From assembly GCF_000003855.2 (NCBI RefSeq), contig NW_003101669.1:427740-491739 (forward strand): DNA of 64,000 nt, given 5' to 3'. The position numbers were made by a program, and so were the translations under genes. Below the pieces are notes generated by a model, which was not told the origin of the DNA, searched no databases, and worked only from the letters and a program-made list of their open reading frames with translations. Below are positions 24,577 to 36,240 of the stretch, one piece after another (positions within the stretch are counted from its first letter, which is position 1; each line of letters starts with the position of its first letter). The stretch is from Blastomyces gilchristii SLH14081. Its lineage: Eukaryota > Ascomycota > Eurotiomycetes > Onygenales > Ajellomycetaceae.

Positions 24577-27336
24577 GATAATTATATAGATCTGTCTTTT
24601 ATTATGAATAAATAGTTCAGCATTATAGAGACTGACACAGAAGCCTGAGTATAATAGCATTTTTTACAGCTTCTCATATTATAAGAGTGCTGCTTACTTA
24701 AGACTGTAGAGTCTCTGCATTAACTCACACACAAGATCATCACAGTCTTTGTGAAATTCTGTAAGTTGATTTATATATATCTGTTCATTAGCAGACAGTT
24801 GAGTGTTTAAAAAAGTGATCACTATATCAATCTGCAGAACATATCATTCTCAGAATGCTGAGATTGTTATGAGAGCTTATGAGATGAATGCAGAGATAAC
24901 AGATGTAAAGATTCTTAAGTAATTCACTTTCTTTTATTAATGATTTCTGCAGACAACTCAGCAGATCTTATAGCAGATAACATTATCTATATTATTAAAC
25001 ATTTTATCAAATACTTATTGACTGTGAAGAACACTCATTTATAATGTTCTCTTAATCAGTTATCAGATCTCTATCTGTTTCAAACAGTTGATCTCTTTAA
25101 CACAGATCTTGTAATAATACTTTCATTTCATGAAAGCTTTGACACATGTGAGGTTTTTCAGGATTGAAAGTGCAGTAATCTCAGAATCAGTGAGTAGATC
25201 TTCAAGACTGTTTCTCACTGAAGATTCTCTCACTATTAATTCTCTCACTATAGTGATATCTCTTGTAAATGTCAGAGAGTTATCAGATTCAACTGTGAAT
25301 TCTGAGAAGTTCAGTGTATTCTGCACTAAAAAGATAGATATTCTCACAGAGATTTCATAGTCAATTCATCAATTCTTAGTGAGTATAAGAAATAATGAAC
25401 ACTCAGATCAGATTTTCTCATTAATAAATAGATTATCTATTGATAAATCAGAAATCACTGAAGAAATTGTTACAGTCTCTTGACAGACTGCAGTGAGTAG
25501 GTCTGATATCACTGAAGAAATCACTACAGTTACTTTACAGACTGTATTGAGTAGAATCTTCAGATTGTGTGTTGTTGATATCAATGAATTGATAAGATGA
25601 AGATTCTTCTGAAAGATGATGTCTTTTGATATGTATAAACATCTGTTGAAGGGGTTTATCAATCTATAATTGATAAAATCATCATAACTCACAAAAATCA
25701 ACTCTTTGAAATGGAAAGTCATCTTATTGATGAGCTTGAAAACTATCTTCAAGAATGCTTTGCAACCTCATCAGTGAATGCTGTGTACAGAGAGTAGAGC
25801 TTCAAGTCAGATCTTATACAGTGTAATCAGCTTTGTATTTTCAGAGCTCTCATACAATATCATTGAGATTGATATAAGATTAAGCAGCTCTGTGACTGTA
25901 ATAACTGTCTCATTTCACATCTTTTTCAGAGCTGAAGAGTCTATTAATAGTGATTGAAACTTCTCAATAATTAAACTGATCAATTATTCAAATACTTCAT
26001 CTTACTGTGAAGTATAAGAGAGAGTCAGCTCTTATTTTATATCTTCACTGAGTATATATACTGTGACTGCATTTGAATTCAATTCTTCATAATCTGAGTG
26101 AATGATTGCAATATCATGTCTCAGCAGATTCTTGATAAATTAGTTGAAGATCTGTAGATATCTCAACATCTCATCCTTGCATTTCAATAGAAATATTCAT
26201 CTTATACAGATGACATCATCTATTATCATCATTGCAAGCTTCTTATCAGTGTAAGATGATATATTATTCTTGATTTCAAGAGTCTCATCATCACTGAATA
26301 TATTCACTCAAATCTTCAAGGTCTTGCAGGTGATATGATGTGATGTGAAATTCTTATAGAAAGCATGTTTCTGTTTAGTCTTAACATATATAGTATAGAA
26401 TGATAATTTCTTCAGATCAATAATAATAATATTAAATCACAGATCTCTAGTCATTTTTAATATACTATTTTCATTAATATGATTAAGTCAATAATGTCAC
26501 TTATCTATCAGAAGCTGTTTCAGAAGAACTGCAGATAATCAAGATAAAGATAAGATAATAAAGAAATTAGTATCTGAATTCTTAGAATTGATTAACTGTT
26601 CAATCTTCTTATAGCTGAAAGATCTCAAAGACTCAGCACTTGAATTGTAATCTGTTGAGATTGTCTTTGATTTCAGAACAGCTACATATGTCACTGCTTC
26701 ATATATTAAGTTATTCATTATCTCATGAAATGTCAGTGAGCTGTCAGATAGAATGTAAATATTATTATGAAACAGATTAATATAGAAGATATCACTGTTA
26801 ATAAATGATAGAAACTCAAAGTAGTTTTCAGCATTAACTTATATATCACAGTAAATATAGCTCTGATGTTTTATAAGCTCAGCAGAGATCAGATTTGCAG
26901 ATAGTTCTGATATATAGTATATATAATTAAATTCTATCAATCTTTCACTCACTGAGATGAATACAGTGCTAACACTCTGAATCTTCATAATAATCTTATT
27001 GATCACTTAAACTGTTGAATCATTGATTGCTATAAGTTCTGAAAAATGTGATCTATCACTCACTATGTGACATTCAGCATCACTATTTCATATAGTGAGG
27101 GAATTCTTGTGAGATTTTATAAAACAGACTGATATATTGATAACCTCTGTGAGATTTGTTATCTGATAGATGTCTGATTCATCTGTAATGAATAGTTGAG
27201 TTTTATTCTCACTATTATTCTTTTTCTTCTTTTTCTTGAATTTCTTTATTCTTACAGTATTGTTTATTCTTCAATTATCTGAAGCACTGTCTGAATTGAT
27301 TAATTAACAGATGTCAAAGTGAGATCTCTCACATTC

Positions 27337-27340
27337 AGAA
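27337..27340. other. Left target-site duplication of gypsy-2 (agaa)
   Basis: The four bases agaa precede the 5' LTR, and the same four follow the 3' LTR at 42467-42470. A fifth matching base is not present. Confidence 0.6.
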
Positions 27341-27507
27341 TGTGGTCCGGAAGAACGTACAACTGTCGGATAATAACGCGGCCGCTTCCGAACTTGCTTA
27401 CAAATGTAAAGGGGTCATAGCGGCCACTAATTAATTTAGCATACAATATATAAGAAGCCAGTGTATGCCTGTAATTATACACTGACTTAAGCAATCTTTG
27501 AATCACA
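27341..27507 (+). repeat. Gypsy-2 5' LTR (167 bp)
   Basis: Same length as and clearly homologous to 42300-42466. This copy keeps CpG near its start (tccggaag, cgcggccgc), where the other copy has TpG/CpA. The differences are overwhelmingly transitions. Confidence 0.85.
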
Positions 27508-28199
27508 TCTGATAGCATGTCTAAAAACCAGTGAGAAGCACAGACTTCTTCAGAGTGTGATAATTCTGTCTATGAAGTAATTTATAGTTATCATGTCAGT
27601 GTGGTTCTAGAACATTTTAAAAGATAGCATATAAAGAGCAGTGAGCAGAAGAGTATCTGATTGATACTGCTTCACTTATTGAGGAAAAACTTCACATTCA
27701 GGCAAATACCATGTATGCAAATAAATGAAGTGTGAGAAAGAGAATGAGAGCAGTGAACCAGATTCAAAGAAGTCTACTCTCTACTCAAAAGAAGAATAAA
27801 AAGAGAGAAGTGGTTATCACCAGAGTTGTATGATAATAACAGAAATTATATAATAATATAGTGATATAACAATATAGTGATATAATGATATAGTGATATA
27901 ATAATATAGTGATATAATGATATAGTAATATAATAATAGACATTGTACAATTAACAAGAAATCACTGAAATGAATACCTTCTCTAGTTAATATAAACAAC
28001 ACTCTTCTCTGCTATCTGAACTGGAAGATATGCAGAACCTCTCAGAGGGTTTACTTAAAGTAGTAAGAAAAGTGACTGAAATCACTGAATCAGAATCAAA
28101 GCTCTGTATATGTATAAGAATTCTAAACAAGATTGAGGCCTTGTATACACAGTGACAGACTGAGACAGAAGTTAAACAACAATTGATATTCATCACAGA
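27508..28199 (+). other. Gypsy-2 leader region
   Basis: Untranslated leader between the 5' LTR and the first recognisable gag sequence. It contains a tandem repeat at about 27850-27940. No gene is seen. Confidence 0.5.
27850..27940. repeat. Tandem AT-rich minisatellite (atatagtgatataatg-like unit)
   Basis: About five imperfect copies of a roughly 16-17-base unit with the core atatagtgatata lie in the gypsy-2 leader. Confidence 0.8.
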
Positions 28200-28994
28200 T
28201 TAAGCATTCACTATGAAGAGCTTCACTGATGCAATTATCATTATTAATAAGAATAGAGAAAATCAAGTCTTAGATCTGCAGTGAGAGATTGAATATTTAC
28301 ACAGATAGATAACTATATTAAATCTGAAAATCTTATCATAATTGTTCACAACCTCTTCAGAAGTATATATATCATCAGAGATCACTGCACAGAATGAGAA
28401 TCTGAGTATGAAATATATTAAGTCAGAAGATCTGTCAGAGTCATTAAGCTTTAATAATAACTGAAAAAATAATACTGCAATCAGCTGACTAAGTCAGATG
28501 TGATTATATTATCAGATTGAATATGAACTCATAGATAGATAGTTAACAGAATTTTAACAAGTTTTAAGATCTGCTACATTTCTATATAGAAAAGTGAAGT
28601 CATTATAAATAACTAATAAAAAGATGAATCTCACAGATCTGAAGTGATATTCATTTTTATAAATATAAAATAAGTTTTTCAAATGAATCTTGCACAACTT
28701 TGAGAAAGTGAATATATAAGATAAGTGTTATAAATACTTCACTGAGTGTAGACAAGTGAGTGATCTTATATTATACTTCACACACTTCAGCTTATACTAT
28801 CTTATATTAAATGAAGAGCTTTTAACATCTTTCTATTTACAGATGTTCATTCATGATCTTACATCTGAGTTGAGAGTGGAATGAAAATGCTTAATCTTAT
28901 AACTAGATATAGTGAAAGAAGTATATAACATTCTTATCATATAAGAACAAGTGAGTCAATTACAACAGAAAATACTGTAATTGAGTATATCTCA
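28200..28994 (+). pseudogene. Gypsy-2 gag, 5' part
   Basis: Gag-like sequence broken by many stops. It aligns base by base with the fragment at about 63059-63560 and resumes at 35788 after the gypsy-1 insertion. At 63.5-63.6 kb the same region is continuous, which proves the join. Confidence 0.75.
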
Positions 28995-28999
28995 GTAAA
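28995..28999. other. Gypsy-1 left target-site duplication (gtaaa)
   Basis: The 5-bp sequence gtaaa directly before the 5' LTR is repeated exactly after the 3' LTR at 35783-35787. Confidence 0.9.
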
Positions 29000-29313
29000 T
29001 GTGGCGGGCTGCGCCCGATCAATCATATAGACTATTCCGTACACTCCATAGATTCCTACCGCCCCATTCCCGATAGCCGATCCTCGGCCGCCACGAACAT
29101 GTATGTTCCAATCGCCGATCCTCGGCTGCTATAAATGTGTGTATATTCTTCCGCCCTGAAGCACCACTGTGTACATCATCACATACATGTATAAATATTC
29201 ACTTTGATTGCTGATTCTCGCACTTTCTCTTTCTTTTCTTCTCTAATGTTTTTCTCTTTGTTATATAAGATCTATTAATATTATACTAATCTATTCAGTG
29301 TAGATCTCTTACA
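29000..29313 (+). repeat. Gypsy-1 5' LTR (314 bp)
   Basis: Begins TGTGGCGGGC and ends CTCTTACA. Same length as 35469-35782, with transition differences in both directions. The 5' copy is richer in CpG in its first 160 bases. Confidence 0.93.
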
Positions 29314-29327
29314 TTAGAAAAATGTTC

Positions 29328-29390
29328 ATTGTCTTCTTATTAGAAATGATTATTCACACATTGTCTTCTTATTAGAAATGATTATTCATT
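29328..29390. repeat. Direct duplication in gypsy-1 leader
   Basis: The unit attgtcttcttattagaaat plus gattattca occurs twice in tandem just downstream of the 5' LTR. Confidence 0.85.
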
Positions 29391-29579
29391 GAGAGATATC
29401 TGAATATGTAACAATGCATAAGAAAGAGAAATAATCAGTTAAAGTGAACACTGAGTTCTCAGATAGAAGCTTGCTCATCAGTCACTCTGACTCTGTAACA
29501 AGATCTTACAAAGAGAGTAAGATCTTATAAGAGAATATCAGTAAAAGACCTGAGAGTTCTGACACTCAGATGTATGAGA

Positions 29580-30800
29580 TATTTATATAATTACACATCT
29601 GACAATTGATAACCATGTCTAATAATAATATGAAAGAACTCTTGAACATAAGTATAGAAGTGATATCACAGTGACTCTGAGCAATGTTGAAATTATAACA
29701 GTAATAAATAGCTGATATGCATGTAACTTAATAATATCAATATGAAGAGATTCAATGATTATTATAATAAGAAACTCAGATAATTTCAACATCTACAGAA
29801 TTGAATACAAAAGTGCTGAAAGAATGCTTAGATACTCTCACATATTTCAATACTTTCAATCTCACTCTCTACTCATTATAAAGAATGAAAATACTCATGA
29901 AACTGAGTATAGATGAAGATGTCATCAGTTCACTAATCAATCAAGATTGATATATCAATGAATGATTGAAGAATCACATGAAATAGAAGTTATATTCATG
30001 AATGAAAGTATATAAATCAGTGTTACAAATATCTGATAATATTATCAAATATCTTGATATTCTGTTCTGAGACACTGCCATGTAATAGAAAGTATTAGAT
30101 TAATTACAGAGTGTCTGACAGAGAAATACTTCTCTTATAACATTTATCTCTGACTTTAACATTAAAATTCTAGAAGCAGAAGATCAATCTTGAGAGAATT
30201 GAATGAAGATTAGTATACTTAAGAAGATATTAACTTTCAAACTCTTACAGACTCTTGTAAGTGTAGACAAAGACCAGACTTATAAAGACTTCTGCACACA
30301 GCTTCAGACATTGAATAACTGTCTTATCAAGCTCAAGAGTATACAGAACAGTAATAGAAGACATTATATCTCAGCAACTCATACACTCACACTGAAGAAT
30401 AACAATGATACAGATGCCATGAATTGAGTAGACTTAAATATCTATATATAAGCAAGAATCTTCACTGTCTGAACAGGCTTCTGAGTTCCTGGTATCACTT
30501 CTGAAGAAGTTGTCAATTGATGTTAATGAGAAGTGTGTATCAACTGTAACTGATCAGAGCACATTGTTTTCAACTGCTGATTGACCTATATACCTTCTCA
30601 ATTGAGAGAAAGATCAGTGTCTTCTTATTTGAAAGATGAATCAGTGTCTGTCTGTGTCAATCATATTGCAGTGAAGAAAGATTCAGAAGATAACTATAAG
30701 AATATCTCAGTGAAACAGAGAAAAGATTAGCTTCTGTTCAAATTTGTAAATAGAAGCTTGAAGAGATCAGATGACAATGATTTGAAGAGAAAATAACAAT
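29580..30800 (+). pseudogene. Gypsy-1 gag with CCHC zinc knuckle
   Basis: Gag-like reading frame interrupted by many stops. Near its end a CX2CX4HX4C knuckle (C-I-N-C...H...C) is preserved at 30536-30577, apart from an internal TGA. Confidence 0.75.
30536..30577 (+). other. Zinc-knuckle remnant of gypsy-1 gag
   Basis: Fourteen codons with Cys, Cys, His and Cys at spacing 2-4-4. The sixth codon is TGA. Confidence 0.75.
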
Positions 30801-32430
30801 GAATATGATTCTTGTATTTACTGTGATTGATAATATGTATAATATGAAAGCTATGATAGACAGTGATCTATGTCACTATATAATGATAAAATCTTCAGTC
30901 ATAAGACATTATAATCTTCAGTGTATCTCTTTATCAAAATCTCAACTTCTTACAGAATTTGATAATTTGAAGAATGTTTATACTTATTACATGATGAAAC
31001 TAAATATAGATGTGAGAGAATATCAATATAAAGATGTCTATATATATGAAGTTGATAATCTTAACTATAATCTTATATTAGAACTTATCTGACTATCTGA
31101 ACAAGGTATCTTGCTGAATGCTTGAAACAGAAGCTTGATATTCTCTAATGATAACAGAATTTATGAAAATGATATTCACAAGACTATGAATCTTATACAG
31201 ATCTCTGTCAACACTTATAAAATACTCTGAAAAAGAAGTCATCATCAAAATCACTGACAGAATCACTGACAAGTTTGTTAACAGCAGAATTATATATCAA
31301 TCTATTTTATCAGTCTGATTAATATTAAAAAGACTCTAGAAAAGTTATTCTGTGTTATAATAACAGATTCTTGTATGAAACTCTCTTAATAATATCATGA
31401 ATATCTAGATATCTTTTAATAAGATAATATTATAAATATATCTCTCTTACAAGATTCTGAAGTGAATCACAGTATCAAGTTAGAGAAAAAGAATGATAAG
31501 AACTCTGAACTGTTATAAGACTCTCTTTATAACATATCTCAAGATGAACTTCTTCTTCTTCAAAAGACACTTAATAATCTGTTGAATAAAGAATTCATAC
31601 ATATTAGTAACTCTTTCATCACAGTCCCTATTCTCTTTGCAAAGAAACCAGATGAAGAACTTCAATTCTGTGTGAATTATTGAGAATTGAACAGATTAAT
31701 GAAGAAAGACTGTTATTCTTTATCTCTTATTAACAAAACTCTAGCTCATCTTGAACAAGCTCAATGATTTACAAAGTTAGATGTTATCACTGCATTTCAT
31801 AAAATCTGTATCACTGAAGAAGATAAGTGACTTACAGTATTCTGAACATGATATAATCTCTTTGAATGAGTAGTCACACTCTTTGAACTGATCAATACTC
31901 TCAGTACATTTCAGAAGTATATCAACTGAGCACTCTGAGACTTTCTTAATGAATTTATATCTGCTTATCTAGATGACATTCTCATCTTCACTGATGAATT
32001 CAGAAAGAAATATCAAGAGTATGTGTAAAGAGTATTACAATGACTACAAGAAGTGAGACTATCAATTGATATTGATAAGTATGATTTTGAAGTCAAGAGT
32101 ACTAAATACTTAGGTTTCATTATAGAAGCTGATAAGAGAATCTGAATAAATTCTGAGAAGGTCTCTGCTATTCTTGAATGAGAGACTCTGTGCACTGTGA
32201 AAGATGTACAAAGTTTCATCAGATTTACTAACTTCTATCAACAATTTATACAAAACTTCTCAGATATTATAAGACTACTTACAGAACTTACTAAGAAAGA
32301 CACAGTATTTTAATAATTAGTAGATACTGAAGCTGCATTTACACAGATGAAGAAGATGTTCATTAATATCTCTCTGCTGATAATATTCAATTCTGATTGT
32401 AAGACAGTTATTGAAGCTGATTTCTCTGAC
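30800..32430 (+). pseudogene. Gypsy-1 protease and reverse transcriptase
   Basis: The protease region carries a MIDSD motif near 30855, where family members have IDSGA. RT runs about 31,550-32,200 with LNKEFI, PILFAKKPD, VNYWELN (TGA where the usual Arg stands) and YLDDILIF. It is the only RT in the window with both catalytic aspartates, at 31966-31977. Many TGA codons replace CGA (Arg) or TGG (Trp). Confidence 0.82.
32423..32430. other. Left 8-bp target duplication of MITE copy 1 (tctctgac)
   Basis: An exact match to 32937-32944 on the other side of the element. Confidence 0.93.
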
Positions 32431-32936
32431 TAGACTGACCGTGTGACCGTGTCTGGGACCAGGACCAGATTTTTTGATAGTCTCATTACCAATTCGACTG
32501 ATCCCATTACACGGTTTTAACATTAGATAGTAGTCTCATACTGTCTCAGTGAGACTTACTGTCTACTCTTATCACATTTTTCAAATGAGATCATGATTTC
32601 CACTTCTCAATTTAAATTATTTTTATTGCTTTAAATGACTTTAAATCTCATTTGAGTGTTACCAAAAAGCGTTACTTTTTAAAAAATTAAAAATAGTCTA
32701 AAAAAAACCTTAAAATGTCTAAAAATAGTAACTTTATGCCAAGAATGAGACTAAATGAGACCAAATGGGACCACTTTCTTATTTTTTTCAAGTCATGGTT
32801 TCATTTTAAGATCTGATATATAGTCACTTTACATGTTTTTTTGATAGCCAGTCCCAGCGGGATTCACGCCAAGAAATGTATGAGATCAGACCAAATGGGA
32901 TCAAACATGAAATTCATGATCCCGGCGGCCAGTCTA
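32431..32936 (+). mobile_element. hAT-type MITE copy 1 (506 bp)
   Basis: Non-coding element with terminal inverted repeats TAGACTGACCG / TAGACTGGCCG (10 of 11) and a perfect 8-bp target duplication (tctctgac). It splits the gypsy-1 RNase H just after its first aspartate region (IEADFSD). Target length and short TIRs point to the hAT superfamily. It is about 90% like copy 2. Most differences are GGG to GAG or CCC to CTC. Confidence 0.93.
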
Positions 32937-33267
32937 TCTCTGACTATATAATAGAGAGAGTGATATTATAATATAATGATGAAGATGTTCTATAATTATG
33001 TATCTTCATGTCTAAGAAACTGAGTCCTGCTGAATACAATTATGAGATCTATGATAAGAAACTTCTTACAATTATACACTGTTTAGAAGAATGAGACTCT
33101 GAACTCTGAAGTATCTCTGAATTTGAGATAGTCACAGATTATAAGAATCTCAAATACTTTATAACTACTTATAAACTCACTGAATAACAGATGTGATGAT
33201 CTGAGTTCTTAAGCTGCTTTCATTTTATAATACACTACTGTTCTAACAGTCAGAACTTAATGATAGA
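32937..33267 (+). pseudogene. Gypsy-1 RNase H, between the two MITEs
   Basis: Continues RNase [19 protein letters not shown] and the following helix. It joins in frame logic to the sequence before 32430 once the MITE and its duplication are removed. Confidence 0.75.
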
Positions 33268-33773
33268 TAGACTGACCGTGTGACCGTGTCTGGGACCAAG
33301 ACCAGATTTTTTGATAGTTCCATTACCAATTCGACTGATCCCATTACACAGTTTTAACATTAGATAGTAGTCCCATACTGTCTCAGTGGGACTTACTGTC
33401 TACTCTTGTCACATTTTCCAAATGGGACCATGATTTCCACTTCTCAATTTAAATTATTTTTATTGCTTTAAATGACTTTAAATCTCATTTGAGCATTACC
33501 AAAAAGCGTTACTTTTTAAAAAATTAAAAATAGTCTAAAAAAAATCTTAAAATGTCTAAAAATAGTAACTTTATACTAAGAATGGGACTAAATGGGACCA
33601 AATGGGATCACTTTCTCATTTTTTTCAAGTCATGGTTCCATTTTAAGATCTGATATATAGTCACTTTACATGTTTTTTTGATAGCCAGTCCCAGCGGGAT
33701 TCACGCCAAGAAATGTATGGGACCAGACCAAATGGGACCAAATGTGAAATTCATGGTCCCGGCGGCCAGTCTA
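33268..33773 (+). mobile_element. hAT-type MITE copy 2 (506 bp)
   Basis: Same orientation, length and termini as copy 1. Flanked by the perfect 8-bp duplication atgataga (33260-33267 and 33774-33781). It is the least mutated of the three copies, with most GGGACC motifs preserved. Confidence 0.93.
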
Positions 33774-35468
33774 ATGATAGATACTCTCTTATAATAAGAG
33801 CAAGATATACTATCTAATATAATAGATACTCACTGAATGAATCAAGAGCACTGACTCTTGAATTCAAAGATACTAGTTAATCAAGATGAAATAACTCATA
33901 ACACTATATATGCTTCTCTGATTAGAATACTCTCTCTCTGAACTGACACTAATATCAACACTGATATCTTGACTTCTTCTGAATCTATACTGAATGAATT
34001 ATAACATGTAACAGCTCAAACTGATGAACTTTCTCAAGTGCTTATCAAAGCAGTATATCAAGAAGTACTCTGATTTCTCTCAGAACTATGTATAAGAACT
34101 GATATCTCAGAATACTTAATTAATGATAATAACACTCTACAGTTCTGTAAGTGACATTGAGTTCTTTACTCTGAACTCTTACATACTCAGATAATGCAAG
34201 AGATGCATGATTCATGTATAATCAGCTATTCAGATTGTGAATAACTGTATTAAATAATCTTTCAGAAGTTCTACTGATCTGAGATATTAAACAGCATCAG
34301 ATATTTTGTCTGAAACTGTAACTATTGTTTCTTCATTATCTTGTGAAAGAACTGTAGAAAAGACCTGCTGAAATCACTTGATATCTCTGATAGAATCTGA
34401 TGAGATATGATAATTGATTTTGCTGTTGATCTCTCTGAGAGTAAGAGCTATAGAAATATTCTGATCATTATGAACTGATTGAGTAAGAGTGTTATATTGA
34501 AACTCTGTGATAAGATGAATGCTGAACAAGTTATCAAAGCTTTTCTAAGAAGTCTGTTCTATCAGATGCATGAATTACTGAGATCTATAGTATCAGATCA
34601 GAGCTGTCAATTCATAAGTACTCTCTGAACAAGAATCTATCAAGTTCTCAAGATTATACACTGTCTGTTAACTGTCTATCATCTTGAGACTGATAATACA
34701 TCAGAACAGACAATTCAGACTGTAAAGAACTATCTCTGTAAGTTCTGTAATCACTTATAAGATGATTAGCATGATCTGCTTCTATACACAGAGATTACTA
34801 TCAATGAATAAGATGTCATTTCAACAGATATAAGCCTGTTCTTTCTTACACACAGTTATCACATGAAGATGTTGAATCTTCTAGAGATCACACAGTTTAT
34901 ATCAGACCTCTGCAGTCTAATTCAGATTGCTGATAATATAGTAATAAAACTCTGAGATGTCTGTGATTGAGCAGAGATCTTCATGACAACTGTAAAACAA
35001 GATTAAGAGAATCAAATCAATGTTTATCAAGACTCTGCTGAACAATATAAAATAGAAGATCTAGTATAATTGAATCTTAAGAATATACAAATCATACATT
35101 CATCTCATACACTAGATGACCATCATGTTAAGTATAAAGTGATAGAAGTTCTAGATAGCTACAACTACTGTCTTGACATATCATCAGAGATTCATGATGT
35201 CTTTCATACAAGCTTGTTCTGCTGTGCTGTCACTGATTCATTCTCTTCTCAACTAACTTTCAACTGACAACTGCCAGAGATCATAGAAGAAGATAATAAG
35301 CTTGAGTGAGAGATTGAAGATATTTTCAATGAGAGATCATGTAACTGCAGTTGACAATATCTTGTAAAATAAGTCAGCTATGATTAACTGATCTGAACTC
35401 TGAGTTCCATAATATCTGAAACAGCAGTCCTTGACTGATGAGAACTGCTCCTGAAAAGAGAGGACTAA
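33774..35468 (+). pseudogene. Gypsy-1 integrase and chromodomain
   Basis: Integrase core at about 34.4-34.8 kb: DFAVDLSESKSYRNILIIM, IVSDQSCQF, ETDNTSEQTIQ, so the D-D-E positions can be traced. A C-terminal region follows with YKVIEVLDSYNY and IHDVFHTSL (about 35.13-35.22 kb). A chromodomain-like EWEIEDIFNERS ... QYLVK segment (about 35.29-35.40 kb) follows. Multiple TGA codons are present. Family knowledge: chromodomains guide integration to H3K9-methylated chromatin. Confidence 0.8.
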
Positions 35469-35782
35469 TGTGACAGGCTGTATTCAATCAATCATATAGA
35501 CTATTCTGTACACTTCATAGATTTCTACTGCCTCATTCCCGATTGCTGATCCTCGGCTGCCATGAACATGTATGTTTCAATCACTGATCCTCAGCTGCTA
35601 TGAACATGTGTATATTCTTCCGCCCCGAAGCACCACCGCGTACATCATCACATACACATATAAATATCCACTTCAATTGCTGATTCTCGCACTTTCTCTT
35701 TCTTTCCTTCTCTAACATTTTTCTCTTTGTTATATAAGACCTATCAATATTATACCGATCTATTCGGCGTAGGCCTCTTACA
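35469..35782 (+). repeat. Gypsy-1 3' LTR (314 bp)
   Basis: Pairs with 29000-29313. Preceded by purine tract gaaaagagagga and followed by target duplication gtaaa (35783-35787). Here CpG survives mainly in the distal third. Confidence 0.93.
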
Positions 35783-35787
35783 GTAAA

Positions 35788-36240
35788 GAACAGATAATCA
35801 GACTTCTATAATACAAGTCACACACTCAGATATGATGAATCTAGATCTGAATGTTATCACTAAAGCACTGAATTCTCTGAAAAAGAGATTCTCTGAGTGA
35901 AAATCTTGATATTATAAGCATCAAGCTTGCTTCAACTGCAGATGTCAAAATCATGATATAAAAGATTATACTCAGTGTGCACAGTTAAGAGAAGTAAGAG
36001 AGTTAAAAAACTAGCAGAATCAGTGAGCTCAGAGACACTCACTGATATTCTATGAAAAGTCTTCAAAGTGAAAGAGATGTCTGTGTTAGATAACTCTCTG
36101 AATTCTGTAAATATTAAGAGAAAGCAGGCTTCTGAATGAGATGTGAGTGAGAATGATGAAATAGACACTCATCTCAATGTCTTGAGATCTGAAATGTTAA
36201 TGTATAAGAGACACTTGAGTAAGAATTAAGAGATGACTGT
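35788..36240 (+). pseudogene. Gypsy-2 gag, 3' part with zinc knuckle
   Basis: Continues the gag interrupted at 28994. The knuckle at 35928-35969 reads C-F-N-C ... H ... with the last Cys changed to Tyr. The paralogue at 63702-63743 keeps all four ligands. Confidence 0.75.

Larger units (their letters stand above)
23429..27340 (-). pseudogene. Copia-1 pol remnant: integrase, reverse transcriptase, RNase H
   Basis: Reading the minus strand from 27340 leftwards: a GAG-pre-integrase zinc block with HYWLNHINENS (about 26.5 kb), an integrase core (about 26.4-26.0 kb), the integrase C-terminal segment with YRLINPF (about 25.7 kb), then reverse transcriptase. The catalytic motif at 24576-24565 reads Y-I-N-N instead of YVDD, so both aspartates have become Asn. 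RNase H follows, with TEYITFSE and the HHSKYIEI block (about 23.9-23.7 kb). Many in-frame TGA codons sit at expected Trp or Arg positions. No functional protein is expected. Confidence 0.82.
29000..35782 (+). mobile_element. Gypsy-1: chromodomain Ty3/gypsy element nested in gypsy-2
   Basis: Complete structure: 314-bp LTRs at 29000-29313 and 35469-35782, exact gtaaa target duplication, and a purine tract (gaaaagagagga) just before the 3' LTR. It spans 6783 bp, or about 5.76 kb without its two MITE insertions. Domains run gag with zinc knuckle (30536-30577), protease (about 30.8-31.1 kb), RT (about 31.55-32.2 kb, YLDD retained), RNase H split by a MITE at 32431, integrase (about 34.4-34.8 kb), and a C-terminal chromodomain (about 35.29-35.44 kb). 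This makes it a chromovirus-type element. All frames contain multiple TGA and TAG codons. Confidence 0.93.

Noticed and set aside
27850..27940. CRISPR-like array of short repeats
   Set aside because: The units are contiguous and AT-rich without unique spacers, and the genome is eukaryotic.
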